DNA of 64,000 bases from Streptomyces sp. SAI-135 (GTDB taxonomy: Bacteria > Actinomycetota > Actinomycetes > Streptomycetales > Streptomycetaceae): positions 248,001 to 312,000 of the forward strand of contig NZ_JARXYP010000001.1 in the NCBI RefSeq assembly GCF_029893805.1, given 5' to 3'. Both the position numbers and the translations under genes were made by a program. Position 1 is the first letter of the stretch. Each line of letters begins with the position of its first letter. Shown one piece after another: positions 26,345-36,191 of this stretch. Under the pieces are notes generated by a model. The model did no database searches. It saw only the letters and a program-made list of their open reading frames with translations, and was not told where the DNA came from.

Positions 26345-26538
26345 AACCCCCGGTACTTGAACGCCCGCTTCACGTGAGTGGCCATGGCTCACAAACTACA
26401 GCTTGTGACCATCTGCCGGTTCGCTGGATTGGACGCCGCTCCGCCCCTGCGGCGAACCGGCTTTCCCTGCCCCGCTCCGCAGGAGCTTCGTATCCTCCCC
26501 CGGCCTGAAGACCGGGCTATCCACGAAGGAAGGCCCCG
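26345..26538. other. Spacer between IS3 element and P450 gene
   Basis: It contains a small hairpin CCCGG-cctgaaga-CCGGG (26499-26516) followed by CTATCCACG. This resembles the right-end hairpin of IS200/IS605-type elements in Streptomyces and the hairpin at 51776-51797, so it may be the scar of such an element. The P450 ribosome site GAAGGAAGG lies at its end. Confidence 0.35.
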
Positions 26539-27717
26539 ATGAGCAACGAGCGGACTCTGCCCCACATGCTCCGAGCGGATCTCGGCCCGGTGAGCGAGCT
26601 GCAGCAGGCTCAGGCCGATGCCACGCTGCTCAGCGCCGTCTCTCCTGACGGCTCACCGTTGCGGGTGGTGACCAGGTTCGAGCAGGCGCAAGCCGTCCTC
26701 GCGGACCCCGGCCGGTTCTCGAGCCGGGCCGCCACCCGGTTCCTCGGCGGCGACCGCGGTGACGATCGTGCCGCGAACGCCGGCAACCTGCTGGTGCTGG
26801 ACCCGCCTGAGCACAGCCGGCTGCGGCGCATGTGCGCCCGTGAGTTCACCGCGCGGCACGTCGCAGCGCTGCGGCCACGGGTCGCCGCCATCGTCGAGCG
26901 GTGCCTGGACGGAATTGAGGACCAGGACGCCGAATTGGACCTGATCACCGGGTTTGCCCGGCCGATCCCGGCTTTGGTGATCTGCGAGTTGCTGGGAGTG
27001 CCGGAGGAGGACCGCGACGAGTTCCAGGAGGTGGCCGCCCGCCGGATCGACGCCAACCGGTCGTTGCAGGCGCGAGTCCAAGCGGCTCAAGAGGCCGCGG
27101 ACTACATGGGGAAGCTGGTCGCCCGGGTCAGGACCGCACCACGTGACAACCTGCTGGGGCGGCTGGTGCGCGAGCACGGCGACACGATCACCGACCCCGA
27201 ATTGGCCGGGCTGGCCAATCTCCTGCTGATCGCCGGGCACCAAACGACGGCTGACATGCTCGGCTTGAGCGCGCTGATTCTCCTTCGCGAGCCTCAAAGG
27301 GCCGCGCGTCTTCGTGACGACCAGGACGCCGTCGCGCCGGCTGTCGAGGAGTTGCTGCGCCTCCTGTCGACAGTATCCGTATCCACCCCGCGCCGGGTGA
27401 CGGAGGCGACCAGTATCGGTGATGAGCGGCTGGAGGTGGGCGAAACGGTGGCAGTGTCGCTGTGCGCCGCGAACCGAGACCCCGGGCGGTTCGTGGACCC
27501 CGGCACGTTCGACCCGGACCGGGCGCCGCGTCCGCACCTCGCGTTCGGGCACGGCCCCCACTACTGCCTCGGTGCGCCGCTCGCCCGGCTCGAACTGGCC
27601 ACGGCCTTGCCAGCGCTGCTGAGGCGGTTCCCCGGCCTCGCGCTCGCCGACCGGCCGCTCGACCCTTCGCCACCCGGCCCGTTCTTCGGCCTGGCCTCGC
27701 TGTGGGTGCGCCGGTAG
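26539..27717 (+). CDS. Cytochrome P450 (class I bacterial type)
   Basis: A soluble heme-thiolate monooxygenase of 392 aa. I-helix [13 protein letters not shown] supplies the oxygen-activating residues, the ExxR motif is EELLRLL, and the heme loop [17 protein letters not shown] supplies the Cys ligand. Length and motifs match the CYP105/CYP107-like actinobacterial group. The ATG has GGAAGG upstream. It needs external ferredoxin and reductase, and none is encoded nearby. It is separated from the biosynthetic operon by IS debris and on the opposite strand, so a role in that pathway is uncertain. The start lies directly after a possible IS scar. Confidence 0.93.
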   Translation: MSNERTLPHMLRADLGPVSELQQAQADATLLSAVSPDGSPLRVVTRFEQAQAVLADPGRFSSRAATRFLGGDRGDDRAANAGNLLVLDPPEHSRLRRMCAREFTARHVAALRPRVAAIVERCLDGIEDQDAELDLITGFARPIPALVICELLGVPEEDRDEFQEVAARRIDANRSLQARVQAAQEAADYMGKLVARVRTAPRDNLLGRLVREHGDTITDPELAGLANLLLIAGHQTTADMLGLSALILLREPQRAARLRDDQDAVAPAVEELLRLLSTVSVSTPRRVTEATSIGDERLEVGETVAVSLCAANRDPGRFVDPGTFDPDRAPRPHLAFGHGPHYCLGAPLARLELATALPALLRRFPGLALADRPLDPSPPGPFFGLASLWVRR

Positions 27718-27775
27718 CCGGGGCTGGTGTGGCGCGTACCACCAGTAATGCGCTGACCTCGGGAGGGTGGCGGGA

Positions 27776-28040
27776 ATGGAGCACCTGGATGCCGCCTGCG
27801 GGCGTGGCGGGACCGGGTGGACCCCGGGGCGGTGGGATTCGCGCGCGGCTCACTCCGCCGGGTGCCCGGCCTGCGTCGCTCGGAGCTGGCGAAGCTGGCC
27901 GGCATCTCGGTCGAATCCGGCTTGAGCCGGGACAGGTCGCGCACCCCTCGGCGCAGGTGTGCTCCGCGCTGGCCCATGCCCTGCGACTGTCCGACAACGA
28001 GCACGCACACCTGAGCATGGGCCCTGGCATCGGTCACCCG
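27776..28040 (+). pseudogene. XRE-family (MmyB-like) regulator remnant
   Basis: One frame reads LRAWRDRVDPGAVGF...RRVPGLRRSELAKLAGISVE, the helix-turn-helix of MmyB-type XRE regulators. After a frameshift near 27915 it continues as LEPGQVAHPSAQVCSALAHA with LRLSDNEHAHL. The motif order is intact, but the reading frame is broken and the ligand-binding PAS-like half is absent. Confidence 0.65.
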
Positions 28041-28186
28041 CGCCACCCGGGCCATCGGGCAGGATCGCTGCCCTGAGCACTACTTCCCCACTCTGCGCCA
28101 CGGCCTGTCAGGGGAAGCGCCGCTTCGCCCCCAGGGACTGTTACGGCCCTTCCCCGGCAGACAGCGCCCGACTATCCAGAAGATCC

Positions 28187-28712
28187 CCGCTCATGTCCGG
28201 CCGTCCCGCCAGTCTGCATGCAGGCGCTGCGGCTTGTAGTTGCGGCCGCGGCCGCGGTGGGGTCGTGTCTCATTTGGTGGCCCTCGGCCCCGGGCTTCAG
28301 CCCTTCGCTGTCGTGGATGTTGCCGGCCGGGACACCGACGAGGAGGGGCAGTCCGTTCGCGTCCGACAGGACACGCATGCTGGAACCCTGCTTGCCCCCG
28401 GTCCACGGGGCTCGAACCTGTGAGTTCGCCCCCTTTTCGGCCCGGACGTGGGCGGTGTCGAGGACGGCACGGGTGACGTCGATGAGGCCGGAGTCGTCCA
28501 ACCGGTGCAGGACGGCTTCGTGCAGGCGGCCCCGGACTCCGGCTCTGGACCAGTTCAGGAACCCGCGGTGGGCTGTCGACTTCGATATGCCGAAGCAGGG
28601 TGGCAGTGCCCGCCAGCCACAGCCGCTGACCAGCGCGTAGATGATCGCCGCGGCACGATCCAACTCCGCGTACTCTGCCCCATGTTGAAGCCAACGACCG
28701 CCTCACCACGCA
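28187..28712 (-). pseudogene. IS5-family transposase fragment
   Basis: The minus strand encodes AAAIIYALVSGCGWRALPPC, FGISKSTAHRGFLNWSRAGV, LHEAVLHRLDDSGLIDVTRA and SDANGLPLLVGVPAGNIHDS, the typical order of IS5-family transposases with the first catalytic Asp region. A shift then gives NYKPQRLHAD and the C-terminal part is gone. It stops 10 bp from the end of the regulator gene at 28723. Related fragments occur at 34340-34580 and 41712-41870. Confidence 0.75.
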
Positions 28713-28722
28713 GGACAGGGCC

Positions 28723-31290
28723 TTATGCCGCCGGTCTGCGCTGAGCGGCCCAAGCGGCTATGTGGGCACGGGAACGCAGACCGAGCGTGGTACGAATGCC
28801 GCGGAGGTGGCCTTCGACCGTGCGCACCGACAGGTGCATGTGTTCAGCGATCAGCCGATTCGTATGCCCCTCGGCCAAGAGATTTATCATCTCCCATTCA
28901 CGCCGGTTCAGCGGGTCGCCGCTGACTGCCTCCGGCGTCGACGCGCGATCATGCCTCAAGGCATATGCAACAGCCTGGTCTCGCAGCATTCCGTGGCCGG
29001 CTTCGACCGCGGCATTGGCCCGCGTCGGCGGCAACGCTTTCACCGCCGTGGCCTTCGCCGCCCCGACAAGCTCCCGCCACCAGGGTCGTGTGCTCTGCGC
29101 AGTCTTCCTGCCGAGCGCCTCGGCTGCCGAGATGAGTCGAAGTCCTCGTTCAAACTGGCGGGCTCTCACAGAGGCAACTGCCATGCCTTCAATCGAGTAG
29201 ATGACCCCGGACTCATCGTCTGCAGCACTCCGCAGTGGCCCGGAAAAATACTCCTCCGCCGCCGAACAGTCATCGCGCTCAAGGGCTAGAGCACCTGCCG
29301 TAACAAGAGCGATGTGCAGCCAGCTCGGTGGAGCCTCGGCACGCAGCACGGGGAGCACTTCGTCAATCTGCCGTGTGGCCCGCGCCAGGTTCCCTCGCAC
29401 CAGGTGATGCCGGGCGAGGTTGCTCAGACAGACAGCGATGCTGAGCTTGTCGTCCAAAAGGCGGCTGATCTCCAAGGATTCCTGCAGTTTCGCGAGGGCG
29501 GTGTCTTCGTCGCCGCACATCTCCGTCGCCATGCTCAACAGCAACAGCACACGGATGAGTGCCGGTCCCGGGGCGTTGCGGCGTTCCAACTGCACAGCCT
29601 GTCGCGCGCGACGTACGGACTCGTCGTGGTCACCGTGTCGCAAGGCGAGCAGCGCCATGCCGCCAAGCACGAGGCTGCGATGGCGTGGGTCTGCAGCGGT
29701 GGCGTCCAGGGTGCCTGCCAGCGGCCTGCGGGTGGCGTACTTGGAGCCTTGCTGAGCTTCTGCTATGGCAAGCGCCACGGCCAGTAGGTGCCTGCGCTCA
29801 TCACCGTTGTCCGTCAAGTACCTCAGGACGTGTGCGAGGTTGTCGCGCTCCTCCGTCAGCCGCTCGAACGTTCTCAGCGGCGTCACCCCGGTCGCCTGAA
29901 TCGGCCTCGCGATCTCAGTGAGCCAGTGCGCTAAACGGCTGTACGTTCCCCGCTCTTCACCTGCAGCACAGAGTTTTTCATGTCCGTAGTGTCTAATGGC
30001 TTCCAGCATCCGCAGCCGCGTCGAATCCTCACGGTCGGTGGTGTACCGGGTAATGAGGGACTTGGCTTCAAGGCTCGCGAGTAGAGCGGGGAGCATCGCG
30101 GCCGAAATGTTTTCGTCGACTGCAACAGCCGCAACAGCATCCGGCCTGAAACCGCCCTGCAGCACCGACAACCGACGGAACAGAATCCGCTCCGTTGGCG
30201 TCAGCCGGTCATAGCTCCAGTCGAACGTCGCCCGCAGACTCTGATGACGTCGATCCGCCGTCCTCCAACCAGCGGTGAGCAGGGGAAGACAGTCACGCAT
30301 TCCATTGTGGATCTCGCTCAACGGAAATGCCCGTACCAGCCGAGCAGCCATTTCGATGAACAGAGGAACACCGTCGAGCCGAGCGCATATCGCGGCCACG
30401 GTCTCGGCGTTCTCTTCGGTGAGTTGGAAGTCTGCTACGACCGCCCGCGCCCGGTCGATGAACAAGCGAACGGCATCCGACCGCAGATGATCGATGAACA
30501 AGAACCGTCCGTCCGGATCGGGCTGGGCCAGTCCGGTGACCGAGTGCACCGTCTCTCCGGGTAGCCCCAGCGGTTGCCGGCTGGTGACCATCACCCTCAA
30601 CCGCGGCAGTCGGCCAAGCAACTCGTTCAGCAGTCGCCCGCAGCCTTCGACTATGTGGTCGCAGCCGTCCAGCACCAGCAGCCGGTCGCTGGTGCCGGGA
30701 CCGGAGAGATTCGGCGTCGCCGTGATCGAAAACCCGTTTTCGGTAGCGTCTCGCAGTGCCCCAACGATTCTCTGCTGTGCCTGGTCATCGCTGGTCAACG
30801 AAGCAAGCTCCACCAGGATGACCTCGTAGCGCCCGCTACGCCGCGCTCGCCCGGCCAACTCGACCGCCAGTCGTGTCTTACCGACGCCTCCAGGTCCGGT
30901 CAGCGTCAACAATCGAGTATCACGCAACAACCGTCCCAACTCGGCCAATTCCTCGGTGCGGCCGACGAAGCTGCTCAGCTGGTTGAGTACTCCATAGGAA
31001 GCCGTGGCACCTACTTCCCGTGCCTTCAGACGACGACGGTAGGCACGCTGACGGCAGGCGTTCGAACAGTAATGCGCCGATATCCTGCTCCCCAGCTCGC
31101 GCGTGCGTAATGCCTTGGCACATACCGCGCAGAACAACAGTTCCGATATACCCACGTCAGCAGTGCCGCCACCCAGCAAAGGCGCGACCACGACATCAGA
31201 TCCAGAGTGGTGGATAACAGGGCTCAGAATCTTGACGGAGTTGCCGAGCCTGCGGTACTCGGAGCGACGTTTTGATCCGGTCGGTGTCAT
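28723..31290 (-). CDS. Large LuxR-type ATPase regulator with N-terminal zinc-finger-like motif
   Basis: A predicted transcription factor of 855 aa. Near the N-terminus four cysteines form a putative zinc site (C54, C57, C75, C79 in FCAVCAKA...HYCSNACRQRAYRRR). A STAND-like ATPase follows (Walker A LTGPGGVGKTRLA, Walker B LLVLDGCD), then a TPR-like helical region with repeated ERR.../LEISR.. helices, and a C-terminal LuxR helix-turn-helix (LNRREWEMINLLAEGHTNRL, HLSVRTVEGHLRGIR). ATG 31290 is chosen because AAGGGA lies 9 nt upstream; an upstream extension to 31485 lacks a ribosome site. It is paralogous to the next regulator. Ligand and targets are unknown. Confidence 0.88.
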   Translation of the reverse strand: MTPTGSKRRSEYRRLGNSVKILSPVIHHSGSDVVVAPLLGGGTADVGISELLFCAVCAKALRTRELGSRISAHYCSNACRQRAYRRRLKAREVGATASYGVLNQLSSFVGRTEELAELGRLLRDTRLLTLTGPGGVGKTRLAVELAGRARRSGRYEVILVELASLTSDDQAQQRIVGALRDATENGFSITATPNLSGPGTSDRLLVLDGCDHIVEGCGRLLNELLGRLPRLRVMVTSRQPLGLPGETVHSVTGLAQPDPDGRFLFIDHLRSDAVRLFIDRARAVVADFQLTEENAETVAAICARLDGVPLFIEMAARLVRAFPLSEIHNGMRDCLPLLTAGWRTADRRHQSLRATFDWSYDRLTPTERILFRRLSVLQGGFRPDAVAAVAVDENISAAMLPALLASLEAKSLITRYTTDREDSTRLRMLEAIRHYGHEKLCAAGEERGTYSRLAHWLTEIARPIQATGVTPLRTFERLTEERDNLAHVLRYLTDNGDERRHLLAVALAIAEAQQGSKYATRRPLAGTLDATAADPRHRSLVLGGMALLALRHGDHDESVRRARQAVQLERRNAPGPALIRVLLLLSMATEMCGDEDTALAKLQESLEISRLLDDKLSIAVCLSNLARHHLVRGNLARATRQIDEVLPVLRAEAPPSWLHIALVTAGALALERDDCSAAEEYFSGPLRSAADDESGVIYSIEGMAVASVRARQFERGLRLISAAEALGRKTAQSTRPWWRELVGAAKATAVKALPPTRANAAVEAGHGMLRDQAVAYALRHDRASTPEAVSGDPLNRREWEMINLLAEGHTNRLIAEHMHLSVRTVEGHLRGIRTTLGLRSRAHIAAWAAQRRPAA

Positions 31291-31779
31291 GGATGCATCC
31301 CTTTTCTGCGCAGGTGCCAGGAACAAAGAGACTTCGGTGACGGAACACTCGCGTGATCGGTAGGGGCCAAGAACCGAGGACGTCGGCGGGGAGACTCGTA
31401 CGGCAAGGCGTGGACAAGCTTCCCGCAGCGCAGCCAAGTCGGTCCCGCCGCAGATCACCGCGCCGGCTACGGGTGTCTGCGCCACTGGACTCGAAGTTCA
31501 GCGTGCGTCGCCGCGGCCTGGTCGGGAAGGTACCGACGGTGGCGTCCCACTGCGTGTGTCCAGGACCGGCGGTCACCAACAACGACGTCACACCCGTCCG
31601 CACACCCGTCCGCGACATCCGTCGACGCCGCCCGCGAGCGCGGTATCACACCGAAGAACCCCGGCACGGTCGGCCACAAGGCTCGGGCCTGGGCAGGGTC
31701 CTCGGTGGGTCGCCGGATCCGCCTGGAAGGACACGCATTCTGGCGGGCCGACCGCTTCCTGCGAAGATCCGCCCCGGCA
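31291..31779. other. Spacer between the two LuxR-type regulator genes
   Basis: No gene was recognised. It must hold the promoter of the 28723-31290 regulator. Frames crossing it are Arg/Pro-rich shadows. Confidence 0.4.
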
Positions 31780-34275
31780 TCAGGCCGTCTCGCTCAGTGA
31801 GGGCGCCTCACGCGGGATCGCGTTCGCCCGCCGGGAACCCCACGCCGCGACATGGGTACGGGAACGAAGGTCGAGTGCCATACGGATGTTACGGATATGA
31901 GCCTCGACGGTACGCACCGACAGATGCATCCGCGCTGCTACCTGGCGGTTGGTAAGTCCCATGGTCACGAGGGCGATCACTTCCCACTCACGCGGGCTGA
32001 GAGGATCGTCGCTCCCGGCCATACCGTGTGTACCACGCTCAGTGCTCTGTACCCCGCTGGGAACGCCCAGCCTTCCCTTCACGGCATAGTCCACGATCTG
32101 CCGCGGTCCCATCTCGCGTCCCACAGCGAGTGCCCCCGCGGCCCTGGCCTTCGGCAACGCGTTCAGTGCCGTGGCCATCGCCTCCTCCAGCCTCGCCTGA
32201 AACCAGGGATGCCACGCGGGACGCGCGAACACACCTGGCCTTTCGACTGCCGCGCACAGACGAAGTCCCCGCTCGAACCGCCGGCCGCGGACCGCGGTCA
32301 TGGCCAGACCCCACAGTGCAAGGCCCGCTCCATCCGAGTGGTGCATTCCATGCAGCGACTCCGTGAAGTACGCCTCCGCTCCCGCGAGGTCGTGCCGGTC
32401 CAAGGCAAGGATGCCCGCAATGCAGAGAGCCGCTCGCAGCGGAGCCGGGCCCGCTCCGGCTCTCAAGGCGGGGAGGGCCTCATCGACGAGCCACGCCGCC
32501 TGGGCCCCGTCTCCATCCAGCATGGACAGCCACGCAAGCAGGCTCATGCAGAATGCCGTTGTGACCGAATCGCCAAGCCCGGTACTGATCTCCAGGCACT
32601 CCTCAAGATCGGTCCTGGCTCCCTGGTCGCCCCGTGTCGTTCTGACGATGCTGAGTGCGAGCACGGCGCGGGCGAGCCGAGGTTCATGACGGCGCGGGCG
32701 CCTGCGTTCGAACTTCACGGCCTGCCGCGCCAGCCCAACCGCTTCGTCGTAGTCCCCCTCTGCCACGCTGAGCAGCGCCGCCGTCGCCAGGACCGTACTG
32801 CGGTCGTCGGATGCCGAGGCCGTACATTCAAGCGCCCTGGCCAGCGTTTTCCGGTGCTGCGCGGTGTGCTGTCCCTGGTGAATGTCCGTGAGGGCCAGCG
32901 CTGCGACGAGGAGCAGCTGGCGCGGGTCACTGCCTCCGCTCAGCCACTGCACCAGATGCTGAAGGTTGTCGCGTTCCTCCTGCAGCCGCAGACAACTCGC
33001 AGCAGGCGTCAGCGCCATGTCGCGGAGCGGACACGCGAGTTCCGTGAACCAGTCGACCAGGCGGTCGTAGACCTGTGGCTCTTCACCCTCCGCGCGCAGT
33101 CGCTCCTGGGCGTAGCACTGAATCGACTCCAGCATCCGGAAACGAGCGGAACTCGCCCTTCCAGAACAGGCGACGATGAGAGACTTGGTCTCCAGGCCGA
33201 CGAGCAGCTCCGGTACCTCCGACGCGGGAATGCCCTTGTCCTCAGCGAGGACCACGGCGGCGTCCAGACCGAACCCACCTGGCAGCAGCGACAGCGACCG
33301 CATCAGTGATCGCTCTTCTGGCGTCAGCAGGTCGTAACTCCAACCAATCGCCGATCGCAGACTTCGGTGACGCGGTTCCGCCGTACGTCGTGCACAGGTC
33401 AGTAGAGCCAGGCGATCGTCCAGCAGGCGGTGAACCTGCGCCGGCGGAAAGGTCCCTACGATCTCGGCCGCCAGTTGCAACGCCAGCGGCAGCCCATCGA
33501 GTCCCGCGCAGAGCGCGCCGACATGCGCGGCGTTGTCATCGGTGAGCTGGAATTCGGAAACGGCCTGTGCCCGGTCAACGAAGAGCCGGACCGCGTCTGA
33601 GCGGAGCATGCTGGTGAGCGATTGGTTCTCAGCCGGATCCGGCACGCCGAGACCACTCAGTGAGTACACCACCTCGCCGGGCAGCCGCAGCGACTCACGG
33701 CTGGTGGCCAGGATACGCAAGCGAGGATAGCGATGGAGTAGCGCGCTGACGGCCGTACCGCAGTCGTCGATCACATGCTCGCAGTTGTCCAGCACCAGCA
33801 GCCAATCGCGGTCGGTGTTCGCCACACTCCTCGTCCCCGCGACCGCGGTACCCCTGTCGTCGCTCTGGACGAGTGCAGCGGTGATACGCCGACGCACCTG
33901 CTCGCCCTCGGACACTGAGCCCAGCTCCACCAGCCGGACCTCAGTGCGCCTGCCTCGCTGCTCCAGCCTGACCAGTTCCAGTGCCAGGCGGGTCTTGCCC
34001 ACGCCAGCCGGCCCTGTCAGGGTCAGCAGCCGAGTGGTGCGCGCCAGCTGCCTCAGCTCCACCAGCTCGTCCGACCGTCCGATGAGACTGTCCAGCTGGG
34101 CCGGCACCCCAGGAAGGTGTCCATCGGCACCGAGCCGTCGGTGGTACGCAGGTTGACGGCAGTCTTCCGCGCGGTCCCTCGGAGACGGTTTTCTGATCCC
34201 CGTGCGTGTGCCCTCTTCGCAACTCGACTGGCCAAAAGTCGCATCTCGCAAGGTCAAGGATGATTCGGCCGTCAT
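31780..34275 (-). CDS. Large LuxR-type ATPase regulator, second paralog
   Basis: A predicted transcription factor of 831 aa with the same architecture as its neighbour: Walker A LTGPAGVGKTRLALEL, Walker B LLVLDNCEHVIDDC, a long helical middle, and LuxR helix-turn-helix LSPREWEVIALVTMGLTNRQ / MHLSVRTVEAHIRNIR at the end. The N-terminal cysteine motif has decayed: only EDCRQPAYHRRL remains of the paralog's CSNACRQRAYRRRL, and the first CxxC pair is missing. ATG 34275 (or GTG 34278) follows AAAGGA. The pair looks like a tandem duplication with divergence of the zinc site. Confidence 0.88.
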   Translation of the reverse strand: MTAESSLTLRDATFGQSSCEEGTRTGIRKPSPRDRAEDCRQPAYHRRLGADGHLPGVPAQLDSLIGRSDELVELRQLARTTRLLTLTGPAGVGKTRLALELVRLEQRGRRTEVRLVELGSVSEGEQVRRRITAALVQSDDRGTAVAGTRSVANTDRDWLLVLDNCEHVIDDCGTAVSALLHRYPRLRILATSRESLRLPGEVVYSLSGLGVPDPAENQSLTSMLRSDAVRLFVDRAQAVSEFQLTDDNAAHVGALCAGLDGLPLALQLAAEIVGTFPPAQVHRLLDDRLALLTCARRTAEPRHRSLRSAIGWSYDLLTPEERSLMRSLSLLPGGFGLDAAVVLAEDKGIPASEVPELLVGLETKSLIVACSGRASSARFRMLESIQCYAQERLRAEGEEPQVYDRLVDWFTELACPLRDMALTPAASCLRLQEERDNLQHLVQWLSGGSDPRQLLLVAALALTDIHQGQHTAQHRKTLARALECTASASDDRSTVLATAALLSVAEGDYDEAVGLARQAVKFERRRPRRHEPRLARAVLALSIVRTTRGDQGARTDLEECLEISTGLGDSVTTAFCMSLLAWLSMLDGDGAQAAWLVDEALPALRAGAGPAPLRAALCIAGILALDRHDLAGAEAYFTESLHGMHHSDGAGLALWGLAMTAVRGRRFERGLRLCAAVERPGVFARPAWHPWFQARLEEAMATALNALPKARAAGALAVGREMGPRQIVDYAVKGRLGVPSGVQSTERGTHGMAGSDDPLSPREWEVIALVTMGLTNRQVAARMHLSVRTVEAHIRNIRMALDLRSRTHVAAWGSRRANAIPREAPSLSETA

Positions 34276-34339
34276 CACTCACAAATCCTTTCCACATGAA
34301 TACATCCCCACCTCATGCCTCGTGCGCCCGGCGGACGAC

Positions 34340-34580
34340 TCTGTGGGAGGCCCCTCCTTCGCCGGGCATAAGCTGTGCCGTGCGTTACGGGGGTGGCATG
34401 AATCAAGCCGACGTCTTCCCGTCGGTGCAGGATTGCCTGGTGCAGCCGGTCCACACCCCGGCATTGGGCCAGATCAAGAAACGAAGGTGCACCGGTAGCT
34501 CCGAGGCGCCTCATCAGGGCGCCCATACTGGTCAGCCACAGCTGCTGACCAACACCTGGATCATGGCTGCGAACGGTGCC
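34340..34580 (-). pseudogene. IS5-family transposase fragment, heavily decayed
   Basis: Across two frames the minus strand reads AAMIQVLVSSCG, then VHLRFLIWPNAGVWTGCTRQ and DVGLIHATPV, the same region as the fragment at 28187-28712 (IIYALVSGCGW ... FLNWSRAGVRGRLHEAVLHR). Several stops and shifts are present. Confidence 0.5.
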
Positions 34581-34733
34581 TCATCAGATGCGACGCTCGG
34601 TGTACCGCCGCCCCAGGGTCGTGCTCGGCTCTGAGATCGACGGCCTTGTGATCTCACGAGCCGTCCGGCACGATCCGACTCCACGTCTCCCCTCATACGG
34701 GGTCGACATCGGACTCACCACGTTGGACACGTT

Positions 34734-34916
34734 CTAGGTCCAGGGGTTGGTGTCGTCCTCCGTGCCGCCACTTGCACCGTCGGCCTGCACGGTCGCAGCG
34801 TGCAGTGGGTTGGACGCGACATCGCCGGCCCCTGCGACCATGAGAGGGATGACGGTGATGATGCCAACGACAACAACCTTGGCGATCTTGGTCCTGAATG
34901 CGACGACGCTGTTCAT
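34734..34916 (-). CDS. Small putative secreted peptide
   Basis: A 60-aa peptide with a strong ribosome site (AGGAAGGAAG, about 6 nt before ATG 34916). The N-terminus is positively charged followed by a hydrophobic stretch (RTKIAKVVVVGIITVIPLMV), then a small-residue site AGAGDVAS that fits signal-peptidase cleavage; the mature part would be a short acidic, Gly/Asp-rich tail ending NPWT. It lies upstream of and on the same strand as the two LuxR-type regulators, separated by an IS5 relic. I do not recognise it; a signalling or cell-envelope peptide is possible. Confidence 0.6.
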   Translation of the reverse strand: MNSVVAFRTKIAKVVVVGIITVIPLMVAGAGDVASNPLHAATVQADGASGGTEDDTNPWT

Positions 34917-34980
34917 CTCTTGCTTCCTTCCTGAGTGAAGATCCCTGCCGGGGCTTCTGGTAAAGAAGCTAGGAGTCGTC

Positions 34981-35315
34981 GCAATCCCGGTGCTTTGGCT
35001 CCACTATCTTCTACGGATAGTGGCGCTCTGCTCGTCGCCGGGGAACGCCGACACCGGCCGAAGTGAGAGCCGATGCGCTGGTCATACGTCACAGCGGACC
35101 TCCGCTCATGGCCCTGCTGAGCGCCTCGACTCGGCTGCGCAATAGCCGGCTTGGCGGTGCGCCGCGGCCGGTGGCGGATGGCGCATCACCTCCCGGTACC
35201 GAGCGTGCGAGCCCAGTGCTGCCCCGGCACGACGTACACCGCCAGCGGGGCTGCGAGCAGGAGCTTGCGCTGATCCGCCCAACCGCAGGCATCCATCACA
35301 CGATCTATCAGACCT
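34981..35315. other. Spacer, no recognised gene
   Basis: The frames in this 335-bp stretch carry no family signature. The upstream region of the small peptide gene (34917-35010) includes an AT-leaning segment (CACTATCTTCTACGGATAGTGGC, split palindrome CACTATC...GATAGTG at 35000-35022) that could be a promoter/operator. Confidence 0.35.
35000..35022. promoter_or_regulatory. Inverted repeat upstream of the small peptide gene
   Basis: CACTATC-TTCTACG-GATAGTG, exact 7-bp arms with a 7/9-bp centre, about 90 bp upstream of the 34916 start. It could be an operator; no bound protein can be named. Confidence 0.4.
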
Positions 35316-36191
35316 AGGTCCGTCTTCAGAGATCATCGGGCGGCGGATCATGGTGGGTTGATACGCCGCCATGAACTCACCGATCCGGAGTGGGAGTTAC
35401 TCGCTCCGCTGATACCGCGGGCTGCGACCGGCCGGCTGCGGGTGTCGGACCGGCAGGTCAGCAACGGGATGGTTGACAAGATCCGGACCGGGAGCTCGTG
35501 GCCTGCCGGAGCGCTACGGCCCCTGGCAGACCGTCACACCCGCTTCCGCCGTTACGCCCTGGACGGCGTGTTCACGAGAACTCTTCAGCAGGTCCAGGCT
35601 CATGCGGACGCGGCCGGCGACATCGACTGGCTCGTCCAGATCGACTCCACCATCGTCCGCGCGCACCAGCATGCCGCCGCCACAGGTCGATAGGGCAACC
35701 AACAGGCCGGACGAACCGGACCATCATGGAGTGACGACCCAAATCCATCTCGCCTGCGACGGCAAGGTGCGCCCGCTCGCAGTCCTGGTGACACCCGGCC
35801 AACGCCACGACAACATCTGCGCGCGACCGCTTCTGGAGCGCATCCGTGCCCCTCGCCCCGACCCGGGCCCCCCGCTGCAGGCCTGACCAGGCCATCGCAG
35901 ACAAGGCCTATGGCTTTCGCTCCTACCTGCGCAAACGCGGCATCGGGCAAACCATTTCAGAGAAGACCGACCAGCAGCGACACCTGCACAACCGCGGCAG
36001 CCGCGGCGGGCGGCCGTCGATGGCCGACCGGCAGGTCTACCGTCAACGCAACATCGTCGAACGCTGCTTTGACCAGCTCAAAGGCTTCCGCGGCATCTCC
36101 ACCCGATACGAGAAGACCGCCACCCCCTACGAAGCGGCGGTCACCCTCGCGTCGTTCCTGATCTGGGCAAGATCCGTTTGAAGACGGACCT
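35316..36191 (+). mobile_element. IS5-family element with terminal inverted repeats, inactivated
   Basis: An element of about 876 bp with exact 13-bp terminal repeats AGGTCCGTCTTCA (35316-35328) and TGAAGACGGACCT (36179-36191). It contains one transposase gene broken into three frames. It sits exactly at the stop codon end of another IS5-type relic (36191-36690), so it inserted next to or into an older element. Confidence 0.8.
35358..36181 (+). pseudogene. IS5-family transposase, frameshifted
   Basis: The N-terminal part reads IRRHELTDPEWELLAPLIPR and WLVQIDSTIVRAHQHAAATG (first catalytic Asp), ending at TAG 35691. A second frame holds GVTTQIHLACDGKVRPLAVL with TPGQRHD, and a third DKAYGFRSYLRKRGIGQTIS and VERCFDQLKGFRGISTRYEK (second Asp and catalytic Glu), to the stop near 36181. 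At least two frameshifts separate them. Confidence 0.82.

Noticed and set aside
31852..33309. 485-codon plus-strand frame
   Set aside because: Antisense shadow of the second LuxR-type regulator; no motif, no ribosome site.
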